A stretch of 11,762 nucleotides of DNA from CAYPTY01 sp965659005 (GTDB taxonomy: Bacteria; Bacteroidota; Rhodothermia; Balneolales; Balneolaceae), in contig CBFHVG010000009.1 of NCBI GenBank assembly GCA_965659005.1, forward strand, positions 1 to 11,762, given 5' to 3'. Each line of letters begins with the position of its first letter. The first letter of the stretch is position 1. The notes under the pieces were generated by a model. It had not been told where the DNA came from, made no database searches, and saw only the letters and a list, made by a program, of their open reading frames with translations. Below are positions 1 through 6,538 of this stretch, one piece after another. The position numbers were made by a program, and so were the translations under genes.

Positions 1-581
1 AAAACCGACATCTTAAACTTATCCCCAAGCCTTTCATATATTGAAAGTGATTTAGCTGCGCTGGAATAAGAACCATCATAATCCATTAAATAATACTGGA
101 TAAAAGCTTTATCTGAATAAGCATTTGCAATTGCTGAAGAATCGCTTGACATCAGAATTGTATTTAGGCCAAGATTAAATAAAGAATCAGCGACTTTTAT
201 ATTTCCTTTCTCGAATTCTAAATACCCTAATGAAGAGTAGAATTCGTATTTGATACTTTGATTCTCTAGTGATTCAACTTCCGACTTTAATTTGGATAAT
301 GAATCAGCAGCCCCTTCAATCTGATTCAATTCAACGCGCATATTAACTGCTTGTATTCTGGCATTTAGTGACCCTAGGTGATCTCCTATAGATGAGTATT
401 TCTCAGAAGTATTTATATACAGCTTTAAAGCAGTATCATAATCCTCCATTCGATAGGCCTCTAATGCAGCATCAAAAAGCGAGTCTGCTTCATTCTTGAA
501 ATGTACTTGGGCATAGCTATTCAATCTCAAGATCAAACATTGAATAACAAATAGTGACAAAAACAGGATTATCTTTCTCAT
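1..581 (-). CDS. Exported TPR-repeat protein, N-terminal part (runs off left edge)
   Basis: An open minus-strand frame without a stop runs from ATG at 581 to the window edge, giving 193 codons; the C-terminal part lies outside. The first ~24 residues form a signal peptide: MRK, a hydrophobic stretch rich in I, L, F and V, then a likely cleavage after NSYA before QVHF. The remainder is all-helical with TPR-like repeats. One is around residues 33-62 (DSLFDAALEAYRMEDYDTALKLY), and further units contain SSLGYLEFEKGNIKVADSLF and a stretch ending in KSLSIYERLGDKF. In FCB bacteria such exported TPR arrays often precede a CHAT protease, a histidine kinase or a LuxR-type output domain, but none is visible here, so the function is unknown. 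The gene follows ftsY on the same strand with an 80-bp gap and has its own strong ribosome binding site, so it could be a separate unit or the distal gene of the ftsY operon. Confidence 0.8.
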   Translation of the reverse strand, partial: MRKIILFLSLFVIQCLILRLNSYAQVHFKNEADSLFDAALEAYRMEDYDTALKLYINTSEKYSSIGDHLGSLNARIQAVNMRVELNQIEGAADSLSKLKSEVESLENQSIKYEFYSSLGYLEFEKGNIKVADSLFNLGLNTILMSSDSSAIANAYSDKAFIQYYLMDYDGSYSSAAKSLSIYERLGDKFKMSV

Positions 582-588
582 ATGAATT

Positions 589-594
589 CCTCCC
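589..594 (-). promoter_or_regulatory. Shine-Dalgarno site of the TPR protein
   Basis: Read on the minus strand, GGGAGG lies 7 nt upstream of the ATG at 581. It fixes the start of the TPR gene and is the only canonical Shine-Dalgarno sequence I find among the genes of this window; the others have AT-rich leaders with at best a weak match. Confidence 0.6.
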
Positions 595-661
595 TTACAC
601 AGTATGACCTGTGAAAAAGGAATTCCTTACAAAGAAATTTAATAATCTGTCTCTAGGTTAT

Positions 662-1615
662 CTATTCCCCAAACAAAGCATTCACAAATCCAGCCTTATC
701 GAAGACCTGTAAATCTTCTATCTGCTCTCCAACCCCTATATATTTAACCGGCACATTCAGCTCATTGGAGATGCCAATTACTATACCGCCTTTGGCGGTT
801 CCATCCAGCTTGGTGAGGGCCAGGCCGGTAATATCTACCGCTTCGGTAAAAGCCTTTGCTTGCTGCATGGCATTCTGTCCGGTGGAGGCATCCAGCACCA
901 GAATCACCTCATGAGGCGCTTCCGGAACCTGCTTGGCCATTACTCTCTTAATTTTACTGAGCTCGTCCATCAAGCCCTTTTTATTATGCAGTCGCCCGGC
1001 CGTATCAATTATCACTACTTCTGATCCGCGACTCACAGCTGAAGCTACTGTATCAAAAGCTACGGCTGCCGGATCTGCATCCTGCCCTTGCTGAACAATA
1101 GGCACATCGGCGCGCTCACTCCAGATTTTTAGCTGGTTTACCGCAGCAGCACGAAAGGTATCGGCCGCGCCTAATAACACAGATTTTCCGGCCTGCTTAT
1201 AATTATGAGCCAGTTTCCCAATGGTGGTGGTTTTACCTACGCCATTCACACCCACTACCAGAATCACGTGAGGCCTGGCCGGTAGTTCTGCATCAAATTC
1301 AGCCGGCTTGTCTGCTTCATTGTCCTGTAAAAGAGCTATAATTTCTTCACGCAGCATGCTTTGCAGTTCAGCCTGAGTGACATATTTGTCTCTTGCCACC
1401 CGCTCTTCAATGCGGCGAATGATATCAAGTGTAGTGGGTACGCCCACATCTGAGGTAATCAGGATTTCTTCCAGCTCATCCAGGATGGAATCGTCCACCT
1501 TATCTTTACCGGCAAAGGCTTTACCTAATTTACCCATAAAACCTTCGCGGGTTTTTTGAGTGCCCTGCTCGAGACGTTCCTGTTTCTTGAATCCTAACTT
1601 CTTAAATAAACTCAT
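662..1615 (-). CDS. ftsY: Signal recognition particle receptor FtsY
   Basis: FtsY is the SRP-receptor GTPase that docks SRP-ribosome-nascent chain complexes at the inner membrane and hands them to SecYEG. The 317-residue product has a short basic N-terminus, a helical N domain (about residues 20-95) and the NG GTPase domain. Visible motifs are the P-loop GVNGVGKTT (122-130), DTFRAAA (152-158), DTAGR (204-208), TKLDGTAKGG (268-277) and the closing GVGEQIEDLQVF (294-305). The GVGEQ and DTFRAAA forms separate FtsY from Ffh, and there is no C-terminal M domain. The long acidic A domain of E. coli FtsY is absent, as in many other bacteria. The ATG at 1615 is the natural start (MSLFKKLGFKK). It lies 24 bp after the phosphatidyltransferase stop, so the two are probably co-transcribed. 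The gene appears richer in G+C than its neighbours, which may reflect conservation and expression. Confidence 0.97.
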   Translation of the reverse strand: MSLFKKLGFKKQERLEQGTQKTREGFMGKLGKAFAGKDKVDDSILDELEEILITSDVGVPTTLDIIRRIEERVARDKYVTQAELQSMLREEIIALLQDNEADKPAEFDAELPARPHVILVVGVNGVGKTTTIGKLAHNYKQAGKSVLLGAADTFRAAAVNQLKIWSERADVPIVQQGQDADPAAVAFDTVASAVSRGSEVVIIDTAGRLHNKKGLMDELSKIKRVMAKQVPEAPHEVILVLDASTGQNAMQQAKAFTEAVDITGLALTKLDGTAKGGIVIGISNELNVPVKYIGVGEQIEDLQVFDKAGFVNALFGE

Positions 1616-1639
1616 GGATGTAATGCTGTCTAAGTGCTG

Positions 1640-2242
1640 CTAATTAAATTCGGCGCCTTTCATTATGAGGCGGAAGCGGTGCATGTAATCAAAAAATGAA
1701 TAGGTCATGATGGCCACCGATGCCCACATTAACCAGAACTGAACCTCTATCCATTCCGGGAAGAAAAATACGGATATCCAGTACAAAGAGAGAATATTCA
1801 CAGAAATCTTTCCACTCATAATAGCCATCGCCACCTTCCCAAACTTTCGGCGAATAAGCGATGATCCGGTTATGATCAAAGTATCGCGTGTTGCAAACAA
1901 GACCATAAACCATAATGGCACCCAACCTAGGTAAACGGTGTAGATAAATAATAACCCTGCTGAAATCTTATCTGCAATGGGATCGGCTATTTTTCCGAAT
2001 TCCGAAATGGTATTTGTGAGCCGTGCAATGAGCCCATCCAGGTAATCTGAAACAACACCATAGATAATGAGACTTATAATCAGGTTATTTATCTGCAAAT
2101 CATTTTTCTGATGCAGATATACCACTGGAACTACAATCAAAATTCTAGATAATGATATAAGGTTAGACAATGTAAGAACGGTGTCTCTCACCATCAGTTT
2201 CTTACCGTCTACATTTACGATATCTTTTTTACCGTAGCTCAT
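1640..2242 (-). CDS. CDP-alcohol phosphatidyltransferase family protein (PgsA-like)
   Basis: This integral inner-membrane enzyme transfers a phosphatidyl group from CDP-diacylglycerol to an alcohol acceptor. The family signature DGxxARx8Gx3Dx3D is complete at residues 69-91 (D69, G70, A73, R74, G83, D87, D91), within SDYLDGLIARLTN and GKIADPIADK. These aspartates bind the divalent metals and the CDP group. The N-terminal SNLISLSRILIV (26-37) is typical of PgsA-type members, and about six hydrophobic segments follow between residues 30 and 182. The 200-residue length fits the family. Glycerol-3-phosphate (phosphatidylglycerophosphate synthase) is the likeliest acceptor, but the motif does not settle substrate, and cardiolipin- or inositol-type synthases share it. 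The gene is first in the likely operon with ftsY and is divergent from the Nudix gene. No strong ribosome binding site is seen before its ATG. Confidence 0.88.
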   Translation of the reverse strand: MSYGKKDIVNVDGKKLMVRDTVLTLSNLISLSRILIVVPVVYLHQKNDLQINNLIISLIIYGVVSDYLDGLIARLTNTISEFGKIADPIADKISAGLLFIYTVYLGWVPLWFMVLFATRDTLIITGSSLIRRKFGKVAMAIMSGKISVNILSLYWISVFFFPEWIEVQFWLMWASVAIMTYSFFDYMHRFRLIMKGAEFN

Positions 2243-2264
2243 GTCTTTAAACTTACATGAATCC

Positions 2265-2272
2265 TATCTTTG
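2265..2272 (+). promoter_or_regulatory. Candidate Bacteroidetes-type -7 promoter element before the Nudix gene
   Basis: TATCTTTG is an exact match to TAnnTTTG, the -7 element recognised by the Bacteroidetes housekeeping sigma factor. It lies 29 bp before ATG 2302. No convincing TTTG -33 element is present; TTTA at 2246-2249 is the nearest. An 8-mer with six fixed bases occurs by chance about once in 4 kb per strand, so the support is modest and mainly positional. Confidence 0.3.
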
Positions 2273-2301
2273 GTTCACTATTCCCAATACAAAAAATTAT
2301 C

Positions 2302-2862
2302 ATGCAAAAATCTACCGATCTCATCGAGCAAATCAAGAATTCAGACGAAATTTTCAAGGGAGAGTTACTTCATGCGTTTAAAGATACGGCAATTTTACCT
2401 GATGGGAACACTTCGACCAGAGAATGGATAAAGCACCCCGGTGCCTGTGCTATAGTTCCCATTTTTGAGAATGGTGATATTATGATGATTCAACAGTATC
2501 GTTATCCTTTAAAAGAGGTCTGTTGGGAAATACCAGCCGGAAAAATTGATCCGGGAGAAGATATTGCCGTTACAGCTGAGCGAGAGTTACTGGAAGAAGC
2601 CGGGCTGAAAACCAATGATCTTATTTACATTGGAAAGTTTTACCCATGTGTGGGTTATTCAGATGAAGTAATTCATATTTATGCGGCAAGAGATCTGGAG
2701 CTTACAGAGATGAATACCGATCATGACGAATTTCTAATTCGTGAACGTGTTCCTTTTAGCAAGGCAATTGATATGATCGATAATCATGAAATCCCGGATG
2801 GAAAAACCGTTATATGCCTTTTGAGGGTATGGCGCTGGCTTAATGATGAATCTACTTCATAA
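2302..2862 (+). CDS. Nudix hydrolase, ADP-ribose pyrophosphatase type
   Basis: This is a cytosolic hydrolase of nucleoside-diphosphate-linked compounds, most like ADP-ribose pyrophosphatases (ADP-ribose to AMP plus ribose 5-phosphate). The complete Nudix box Gx5Ex7REUxEExGU occupies residues 80-102 (G80, E86, R94, E95, E98, E99, G101), following WEIPAG. The N-terminal strand region with LPDGNTSTREWIKHPGACAIVPI (33-55) is typical of the ADPR subfamily. In the segment after the box, FYPCVGYSDE, the proline usual in SPGxxxE is a valine, so the exact substrate is uncertain. I chose ATG 2302 (186 residues), which matches the normal start just before the domain. An in-frame ATG at 2257 would add 15 residues, but it would place the candidate promoter at 2265-2272 inside the gene and leave only 14 bp to the divergent gene. 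The 3' end overlaps the convergent acidic-protein gene by 11 bp. Confidence 0.88.
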   Translation: MQKSTDLIEQIKNSDEIFKGELLHAFKDTAILPDGNTSTREWIKHPGACAIVPIFENGDIMMIQQYRYPLKEVCWEIPAGKIDPGEDIAVTAERELLEEAGLKTNDLIYIGKFYPCVGYSDEVIHIYAARDLELTEMNTDHDEFLIRERVPFSKAIDMIDNHEIPDGKTVICLLRVWRWLNDESTS

Positions 2863-3136
2863 TACCTTCTTTTACAGCCAGCTGTACTAGAGACTGATGA
2901 AGATCATTTGGATCTATTTCACCACGGCTTTGTAACTCATCAATTTGATCGCCCGACATCATTAATACACATCCCATCTCGTTTAGAACTGAATCAAAGT
3001 TCCTTGGATCGGTGAGTTTAAGTTTCTCCATATCAATCTCTCCCTCATACTTTCTCTTGTCGAAGAGTAAATAAAATGTGTCTTCAGCCGCTTCACCGAA
3101 GGCGTAGATTTCAAGAGCGGTAGGTATAGATGTCAT
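2852..3136 (-). CDS. Small acidic protein of unknown function, coupled to the HTH gene
   Basis: A 94-residue protein that I do not recognise. It is acidic (19 D/E against 9 K/R) and has no signal peptide or membrane segment, so it is probably cytosolic. The N-terminal half, ALEIYAFGEAAEDTFYLLFDKRKYEG, looks like two or three strands. The C-terminal half, SGDQIDELQSRGEIDPNDLHQSLVQLAVKEG, looks helical. Its ATG overlaps the TGA of the upstream HTH gene (ATGA, 3133-3136), so the two proteins are translationally coupled and probably made in a fixed ratio, as is common for interacting pairs such as regulator and partner. The stop codon lies inside the last codons of the convergent Nudix gene. A toxin-antitoxin-like or regulator-effector role is possible, but nothing in the sequence shows it. 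Confidence 0.75.
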   Translation of the reverse strand: MTSIPTALEIYAFGEAAEDTFYLLFDKRKYEGEIDMEKLKLTDPRNFDSVLNEMGCVLMMSGDQIDELQSRGEIDPNDLHQSLVQLAVKEGIMK

Positions 3137-3543
3137 GATGCGTGTCTTTCTAGAAATTCTCTGGCTTTTAAAAGCTCGATAACTTCATCTGTTTCTTTAT
3201 TAACAATTGCGACCTGAAATAAACTAAGTATAGCCTGATCGTTCAAAACTTCAATGGCCTCTTCAATGCTTTTGCACTCTTCCGTTTCACTTACCAGGTC
3301 ATTAATTCCCTGAACAATGTACTTTAGTTCCTTCATCTTTCTTTTAGATGACGCTTGCTCTTGATGAGGATGTTCAAAGTATTCTCTTAATGCATCCTCT
3401 GTAACATACCAGGATACACCTAATTTTCGCCCTTTAAGCCGACCACTTTTTAGGTAGTTCCGAATGGTCAGTTTGCTTAAACCGAGCTCTTGATGCAGAT
3501 CATCGACCGAAAATAGCGTCAGATCACCTAATTTTCTTGGCAT
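3133..3543 (-). CDS. MerR/excisionase-family helix-turn-helix DNA-binding protein
   Basis: A 136-residue predicted DNA-binding protein. Residues 11-57 (FSVDDLHQELGLSKLTIRNY, then LKSGRLKGRKLGVSWYVTEDALREYFE) have the winged HTH pattern of the HTH_17/excisionase class: a first helix, the turn GLS, a recognition helix TIRNYLKSG, then a basic wing KGRKLGVSWYVT and a closing helix. A short polar basic linker (58-72, with SSKRKMKEL) leads to an acidic, helical C-terminal region (73-136, with IEEAIEVLND and TDEVIELLKAREFLERH) that could dimerise or bind the small acidic protein encoded next. Excisionases are usually shorter, so a transcriptional regulator is more likely than a phage Xis, and no integrase is nearby. 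The start follows a 290-bp AT-rich region without a clear Shine-Dalgarno site; the protein may bind there and regulate itself. Confidence 0.85.
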   Translation of the reverse strand: MPRKLGDLTLFSVDDLHQELGLSKLTIRNYLKSGRLKGRKLGVSWYVTEDALREYFEHPHQEQASSKRKMKELKYIVQGINDLVSETEECKSIEEAIEVLNDQAILSLFQVAIVNKETDEVIELLKAREFLERHAS

Positions 3544-3574
3544 GAATTATATCGATTAGCTTTATTTTAGTTAT

Positions 3575-3592
3575 ATAATAGCAATATATTAT
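3575..3592. repeat. AT-only inverted repeat, candidate operator
   Basis: ATAATA and TATTAT are exact reverse complements separated by the six bases GCAATA. The site lies 32 bp upstream of the HTH start codon and so could be an autoregulatory operator. In DNA this AT-rich such a repeat arises easily by chance, so this is only a candidate. Confidence 0.25.
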
Positions 3593-3615
3593 CAATCATT
3601 AAATAATAATTAGTT

Positions 3616-3627
3616 ATCAATTGTAAA
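3616..3627. repeat. 12-bp direct repeat, copy 1 (ATCAATTGTAAA)
   Basis: This is an exact copy of 3772-3783. It contains the palindromic core CAATTG. Copy 1 lies about 75 bp upstream of the HTH gene and just before the candidate plus-strand promoter. It may be a protein-binding site shared by the two divergent units. Confidence 0.4.
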
Positions 3628-3628
3628 T

Positions 3629-3665
3629 TAGATTTGTTCAGCCTACCATTCCTGCCGTATATTGG
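3629..3665 (+). promoter_or_regulatory. Candidate plus-strand promoter of the orphan transcript
   Basis: There are two overlapping readings. TAGATTTG at 3629-3636 matches TAnnTTTG exactly. Alternatively, TTTG at 3633-3636 serves as the -33 element, and TATATTGG at 3658-3665 (one mismatch to TAnnTTTG, also TATAAT-like) serves as the -7 element with 21 bp between them, a spacing tolerated in Bacteroidetes. Either would start a short RNA that ends at the terminator at 3719. The assignment is by eye and is not proven. Confidence 0.35.
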
Positions 3666-3719
3666 TTGCAGTTATTGTAAAAACACCAGCGCAGCTACCT
3701 ACAGAAGGTGGCTTTTTTT
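3642..3719 (+). ncRNA. Candidate small RNA or attenuated leader
   Basis: A promoter-like sequence followed within 30-80 nt by a good intrinsic terminator, with no open reading frame between, suggests a plus-strand RNA of about 50-78 nt. No known RNA family is recognised: there is no tRNA cloverleaf, and it is too short for 6S or tmRNA. CACC at 3684-3687 could pair with GGTG at 3707-3710 and so compete with the terminator stem, which would allow attenuation of the DUF5916 gene 130 bp downstream. An independent small RNA is equally possible. The 5' end is a guess. Confidence 0.3.
3693..3719 (+). terminator. Rho-independent terminator without an obvious upstream gene
   Basis: The stem AGCTACCT (3693-3700) pairs with AGGTGGCT (3706-3713), eight pairs including one T-G wobble, closed by the loop ACAGA and followed by seven T (3713-3719). 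It is oriented for plus-strand transcription. There is no T-run on the other side adjacent to the stem, so it does not serve the minus-strand genes. The nearest plus-strand gene upstream, Nudix, ends 830 bp away beyond the minus-strand module. Confidence 0.65.
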
Positions 3720-3771
3720 ATGCCCTTCATCCAAGCTTTTTCCAATCTTTCCCAGGCATAATAAGTGGTAA

Positions 3772-3783
3772 ATCAATTGTAAA
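3772..3783. repeat. 12-bp direct repeat, copy 2 (ATCAATTGTAAA)
   Basis: This is an exact copy of 3616-3627, located 65 bp upstream of the DUF5916 start codon and downstream of the terminator. The two copies bracket the candidate promoter-terminator unit, with 144 bp between them. Confidence 0.4.
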
Positions 3784-3848
3784 AATCCATTTACGTTTCT
3801 TTTCATTTAAATGGGAGAAATATCCATAGCTTTTTGGTTCTACCTCTC

Positions 3849-6500
3849 ATGCAACCGCTAATGCTATACGCTCTCATCTTATTAATGTATTTCAGCCCCA
3901 TGCAGACCAATGCTTTTGGTCCTGGCGACGGGAAGCGTGCATCAAAGAAAGCCGCACCAAAACGTACTGAAGCAACAGAACTACATGCAGCTGATATCCG
4001 CATTGATGGTAAGCTGGATGAAGAATTTTGGCAACGGGCAGTATATGTGGATGATTTTAAACAACAATCTCCTTTTGAAGGTGAGGACGCAACGGAGAGA
4101 ACTGAAGTTGCTTTCGCCTACGATGACAACTATTTCTATGTAGGCGCACGCATGTATAGCGACGATCCAAGTTCAATTCTTGCTAACGTAGCGAGAAGGG
4201 ATGGAGGAAGAAGTTCAGAACGTTTAATTATCTCATTAGACACCTTCCTGGATAGAAGAACAGCATACAGTTTCAGTATATCAGCTGCAGGTGTTCGGGG
4301 AGACTACTACCATCCAAGTGATAGCGATCGAAACAGAGACATGTCCTATAATCCGGTTTGGGTAGCCAATGCTAAAATTGATTCCCTAGGTTGGACAGCG
4401 GAAATGAAAATTCCATTCTCTCAGCTTCGCTTTGACGATAAGGATATTCAGACCTGGGGCTTGAACATTAATAGGTGGATACCTTCTAAAAATGAAGATG
4501 CTTTCTGGGTGATGATCCCAAGAAATGACAATGGATGGTCATCACGATTTGGAAACCTAGAAGGGATTAAAGATGTAGTTCCCAAAAGAAGAATTGAAAT
4601 CCTTCCTTATGCTGCCGGTAATGCTTTTTCTCCAGCGGAGTTTGACCGGGCAAACCCATTCATTAATAGCACAAACCTACAGGGGCAAATAGGTGGTGAT
4701 CTGAAACTGGGACTTGGCCCTAATCTGACTTTAGATGCTACTATAAATCCGGATTTTGGTCAGGTAGAGGCTGATCCTGCCGTCGTGAACCTTTCCATAT
4801 TTGAAGTTCAGTTTGACGAACGCCGACCATTTTTTACTGAAGGCGCACAGTTGTTTAATTCAAGGGGAGCAGATTATTTTTACTCAAGACGAATAGGTGA
4901 CTCACCAACCTTGAGGCCTGATGCTGATTTTGTTGATAGAGATAATTTTACATCGATCATTGGCGCATCAAAATTAACCGGACGTTTACCATCTGGTTTA
5001 TCAGTAGGAGCATTATTTGCCGCTACAGCTCAGGAAAGAGCGAGAACTTTCAATGAAAGTGATGACCCAACGGTTAATCGGTTTGGTTCTGAAATCATTG
5101 AACCCCTCACCTCATATGAAGTTCTTAGAGTTCAACAAGAATTTGGTGTAGATGCATCAACTTTTGGCGCAATACTAACAGGTGTACAAAGAAATAATAG
5201 TTCAAATCCAGCTTTTAGTGACGTTTTAACAGATCAGGCTTATTCTGGTGGTGCCGACTGGAACCTAAGATTCCAGGGTGGTAAATATCAGATATCGGGT
5301 GATGTAGGCTTCAGTTATGTTGAGGGTAGTGAAGAAGCCATACTTCGTCTCCAAAGAAGATCTTCAAGGTATTACCAAAGGCCAGATGCTGATTACGTTA
5401 GTATTGACTCCAGTGCAACATCGATGAGCGGTTACAGAGCAAGTTTAGATGTAAGTAAAAATGCTGGTAAGCATTGGCTATGGAGTGTTGATGGTTCTAT
5501 CAACTCCCCGGGATTTGAATTAAATGATATTGGTATTCTTAGAAATACCGACCGCTACCGTTTAGGTGGTAGGTTAACCTATCGTGAAAATACACCCGGT
5601 CGCTTCTTCAATCGATGGAACATGAATGTTCGTGCCAATTACGATTGGAATTTTGGTGGCATACAAACCGGTGCCAGATATGGATTTGGTGCTGACTTTA
5701 ATACCAATAATTTCTGGGGAATTAATCTTGGCGGTGGATATAGGCCAAGAACATTAAGCGATAATCTTACCAGAGGCGGCCCACTAATGGGTAGAGTTTC
5801 TGAGTGGAGCTTAGACGGTTCTGTTCGAAGTAATTTTGGTCTTCCCAGGTTTGGAAGAATTGGTGGAAGAATTTCACGAGACGAAGTTGGCAGTCATTCA
5901 TGGAGAGTAAACGGATCTTTCAGAGTTACTACAAATGGCCCATTGGAATGGTCAATTAGCCCAAGGTATTCAAGACAAACAGATATGCGTCAATATCTTC
6001 AAAGAATTGAAGGAACAGGCGGAACAGTAACTTTTGGAAATAGATACGTTTTCTCTGAAATCGAGCGCAGCACCCTTTCACTTCAATTCAGGGTGAACTA
6101 TTCAATCAACCCAGATCTTAGTATTGAAGTTTATGCAGAGCCATTTGCTTCAAGTGGTGACTTCAGAAACCCGGGTGAATTAACTGAAGCGCGTTCATAT
6201 GATATCAGACGCTATAACATCATTGGCAGAACTGCTGAGAACGATTTACTGGTAGAAGACCAGGGGCAGCAGTTTGAAGTAAGAGATCCTGATTTTGTTC
6301 GTCGTTCATTCAGATCTAATGTCGTAATGCGATGGGAATTCATTCCGGGGAGCACTCTTTTTCTGGTATGGCAGCAAAACCGAAATGCAAATCTTGATGA
6401 AGCATTCCTTGTTCGTCCGGATGATCTTAGTGCAACATTTAACCAGCGAGGAGACACTCTCATCGCTATAAAATTCGCGTACTGGTTCTCCGCAAATTAA
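3849..6500 (+). CDS. CBM9-like / DUF5916 domain outer-membrane protein
   Basis: This 883-residue exported protein, with hydrophobic signal peptide MQPLMLYALILLMYFSPMQTNA, belongs to a family common in Bacteroidetes-like bacteria. Residues ~45-230 form a carbohydrate-binding-family-9-like beta domain, recognisable by DIRIDGKLDEEFW, YDDNYFYVGARMYSDDP, LDTFLDRRTAYSFSISAAGVRGD (about 129-152) and GWTAEMKIPFSQLRF (about 181-195). From ~240 to the end lies DUF5916, with the hallmarks NPDFGQVEADP (about 300-310) and ERRPFFTEGAQLF (about 314-326). Alternating-pattern strands then follow, consistent with an outer-membrane barrel. The biochemical function is unknown; sugar-polymer binding or transport at the surface is inference only. 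ATG 3849 is preferred; a TTG at 3834 would add five residues ahead of the signal peptide. No good Shine-Dalgarno site is visible. The next gene begins 38 bp downstream, so co-transcription is likely. Confidence 0.9.
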   Translation: MQPLMLYALILLMYFSPMQTNAFGPGDGKRASKKAAPKRTEATELHAADIRIDGKLDEEFWQRAVYVDDFKQQSPFEGEDATERTEVAFAYDDNYFYVGARMYSDDPSSILANVARRDGGRSSERLIISLDTFLDRRTAYSFSISAAGVRGDYYHPSDSDRNRDMSYNPVWVANAKIDSLGWTAEMKIPFSQLRFDDKDIQTWGLNINRWIPSKNEDAFWVMIPRNDNGWSSRFGNLEGIKDVVPKRRIEILPYAAGNAFSPAEFDRANPFINSTNLQGQIGGDLKLGLGPNLTLDATINPDFGQVEADPAVVNLSIFEVQFDERRPFFTEGAQLFNSRGADYFYSRRIGDSPTLRPDADFVDRDNFTSIIGASKLTGRLPSGLSVGALFAATAQERARTFNESDDPTVNRFGSEIIEPLTSYEVLRVQQEFGVDASTFGAILTGVQRNNSSNPAFSDVLTDQAYSGGADWNLRFQGGKYQISGDVGFSYVEGSEEAILRLQRRSSRYYQRPDADYVSIDSSATSMSGYRASLDVSKNAGKHWLWSVDGSINSPGFELNDIGILRNTDRYRLGGRLTYRENTPGRFFNRWNMNVRANYDWNFGGIQTGARYGFGADFNTNNFWGINLGGGYRPRTLSDNLTRGGPLMGRVSEWSLDGSVRSNFGLPRFGRIGGRISRDEVGSHSWRVNGSFRVTTNGPLEWSISPRYSRQTDMRQYLQRIEGTGGTVTFGNRYVFSEIERSTLSLQFRVNYSINPDLSIEVYAEPFASSGDFRNPGELTEARSYDIRRYNIIGRTAENDLLVEDQGQQFEVRDPDFVRRSFRSNVVMRWEFIPGSTLFLVWQQNRNANLDEAFLVRPDDLSATFNQRGDTLIAIKFAYWFSAN

Positions 6501-6538
6501 GCGCTCTCACTTAAAGCACATTTTGCTATTTTCAGCAC

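Larger units (their letters stand above)
3544..3848. other. AT-rich intergenic region with operator-like repeats and an orphan transcription unit
   Basis: About 305 bp lie between two divergently transcribed genes. No protein-coding frame is convincing. The part next to the HTH gene (3544-3632) is almost pure A+T and contains an inverted repeat, ATAATA (3575-3580) with TATTAT (3587-3592). It also has TTATCAAT twice (3590-3597, with one overlapping base pattern, and 3614-3621), and ATCAATTGTAAA at 3616-3627 repeated exactly at 3772-3783. The middle part is of ordinary composition and carries a plausible plus-strand promoter and an intrinsic terminator, listed separately. A GGGAGA at 3813-3818 resembles a Shine-Dalgarno site but stands 30 nt before ATG 3849. 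Confidence 0.6.

Noticed and set aside
1377..1559. Open frame on the plus strand opposite ftsY
   Set aside because: It is the antisense shadow of a strongly conserved GTPase gene and its translation is low-complexity Ser/Arg-rich.
1689..1925. Alternative minus-strand frame inside the phosphatidyltransferase gene
   Set aside because: It lies fully within a gene with an intact family signature and has no recognisable protein features.
3133..3543. HTH protein as a phage or element excisionase
   Set aside because: No integrase, att-like duplication next to a tRNA or other mobile genes are in the window, and the protein is longer than typical Xis.
3720..3758. Twelve-codon reading frame just after the terminator (ATG 3720)
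   Set aside because: It is very short, has no ribosome binding site and starts at the end of the T-run, so any transcript would usually end before it.
3628..3771. 144-bp segment between the 12-bp direct repeats as a small transposable element
   Set aside because: The inner ends match as inverted repeats at only about half of 20 positions, and a 12-bp target duplication is unusual; a pair of binding sites explains the repeat better.
3803..4003. Minus-strand frame over the start of the DUF5916 gene
   Set aside because: It overlaps the signal peptide and first domain of a clear gene and has no supporting start context.
6212..6463. Antisense frame near the 3' end of the DUF5916 gene
   Set aside because: It is the shadow of a beta-barrel coding region, with Arg/Ser-rich translation and no promoter or ribosome binding site.
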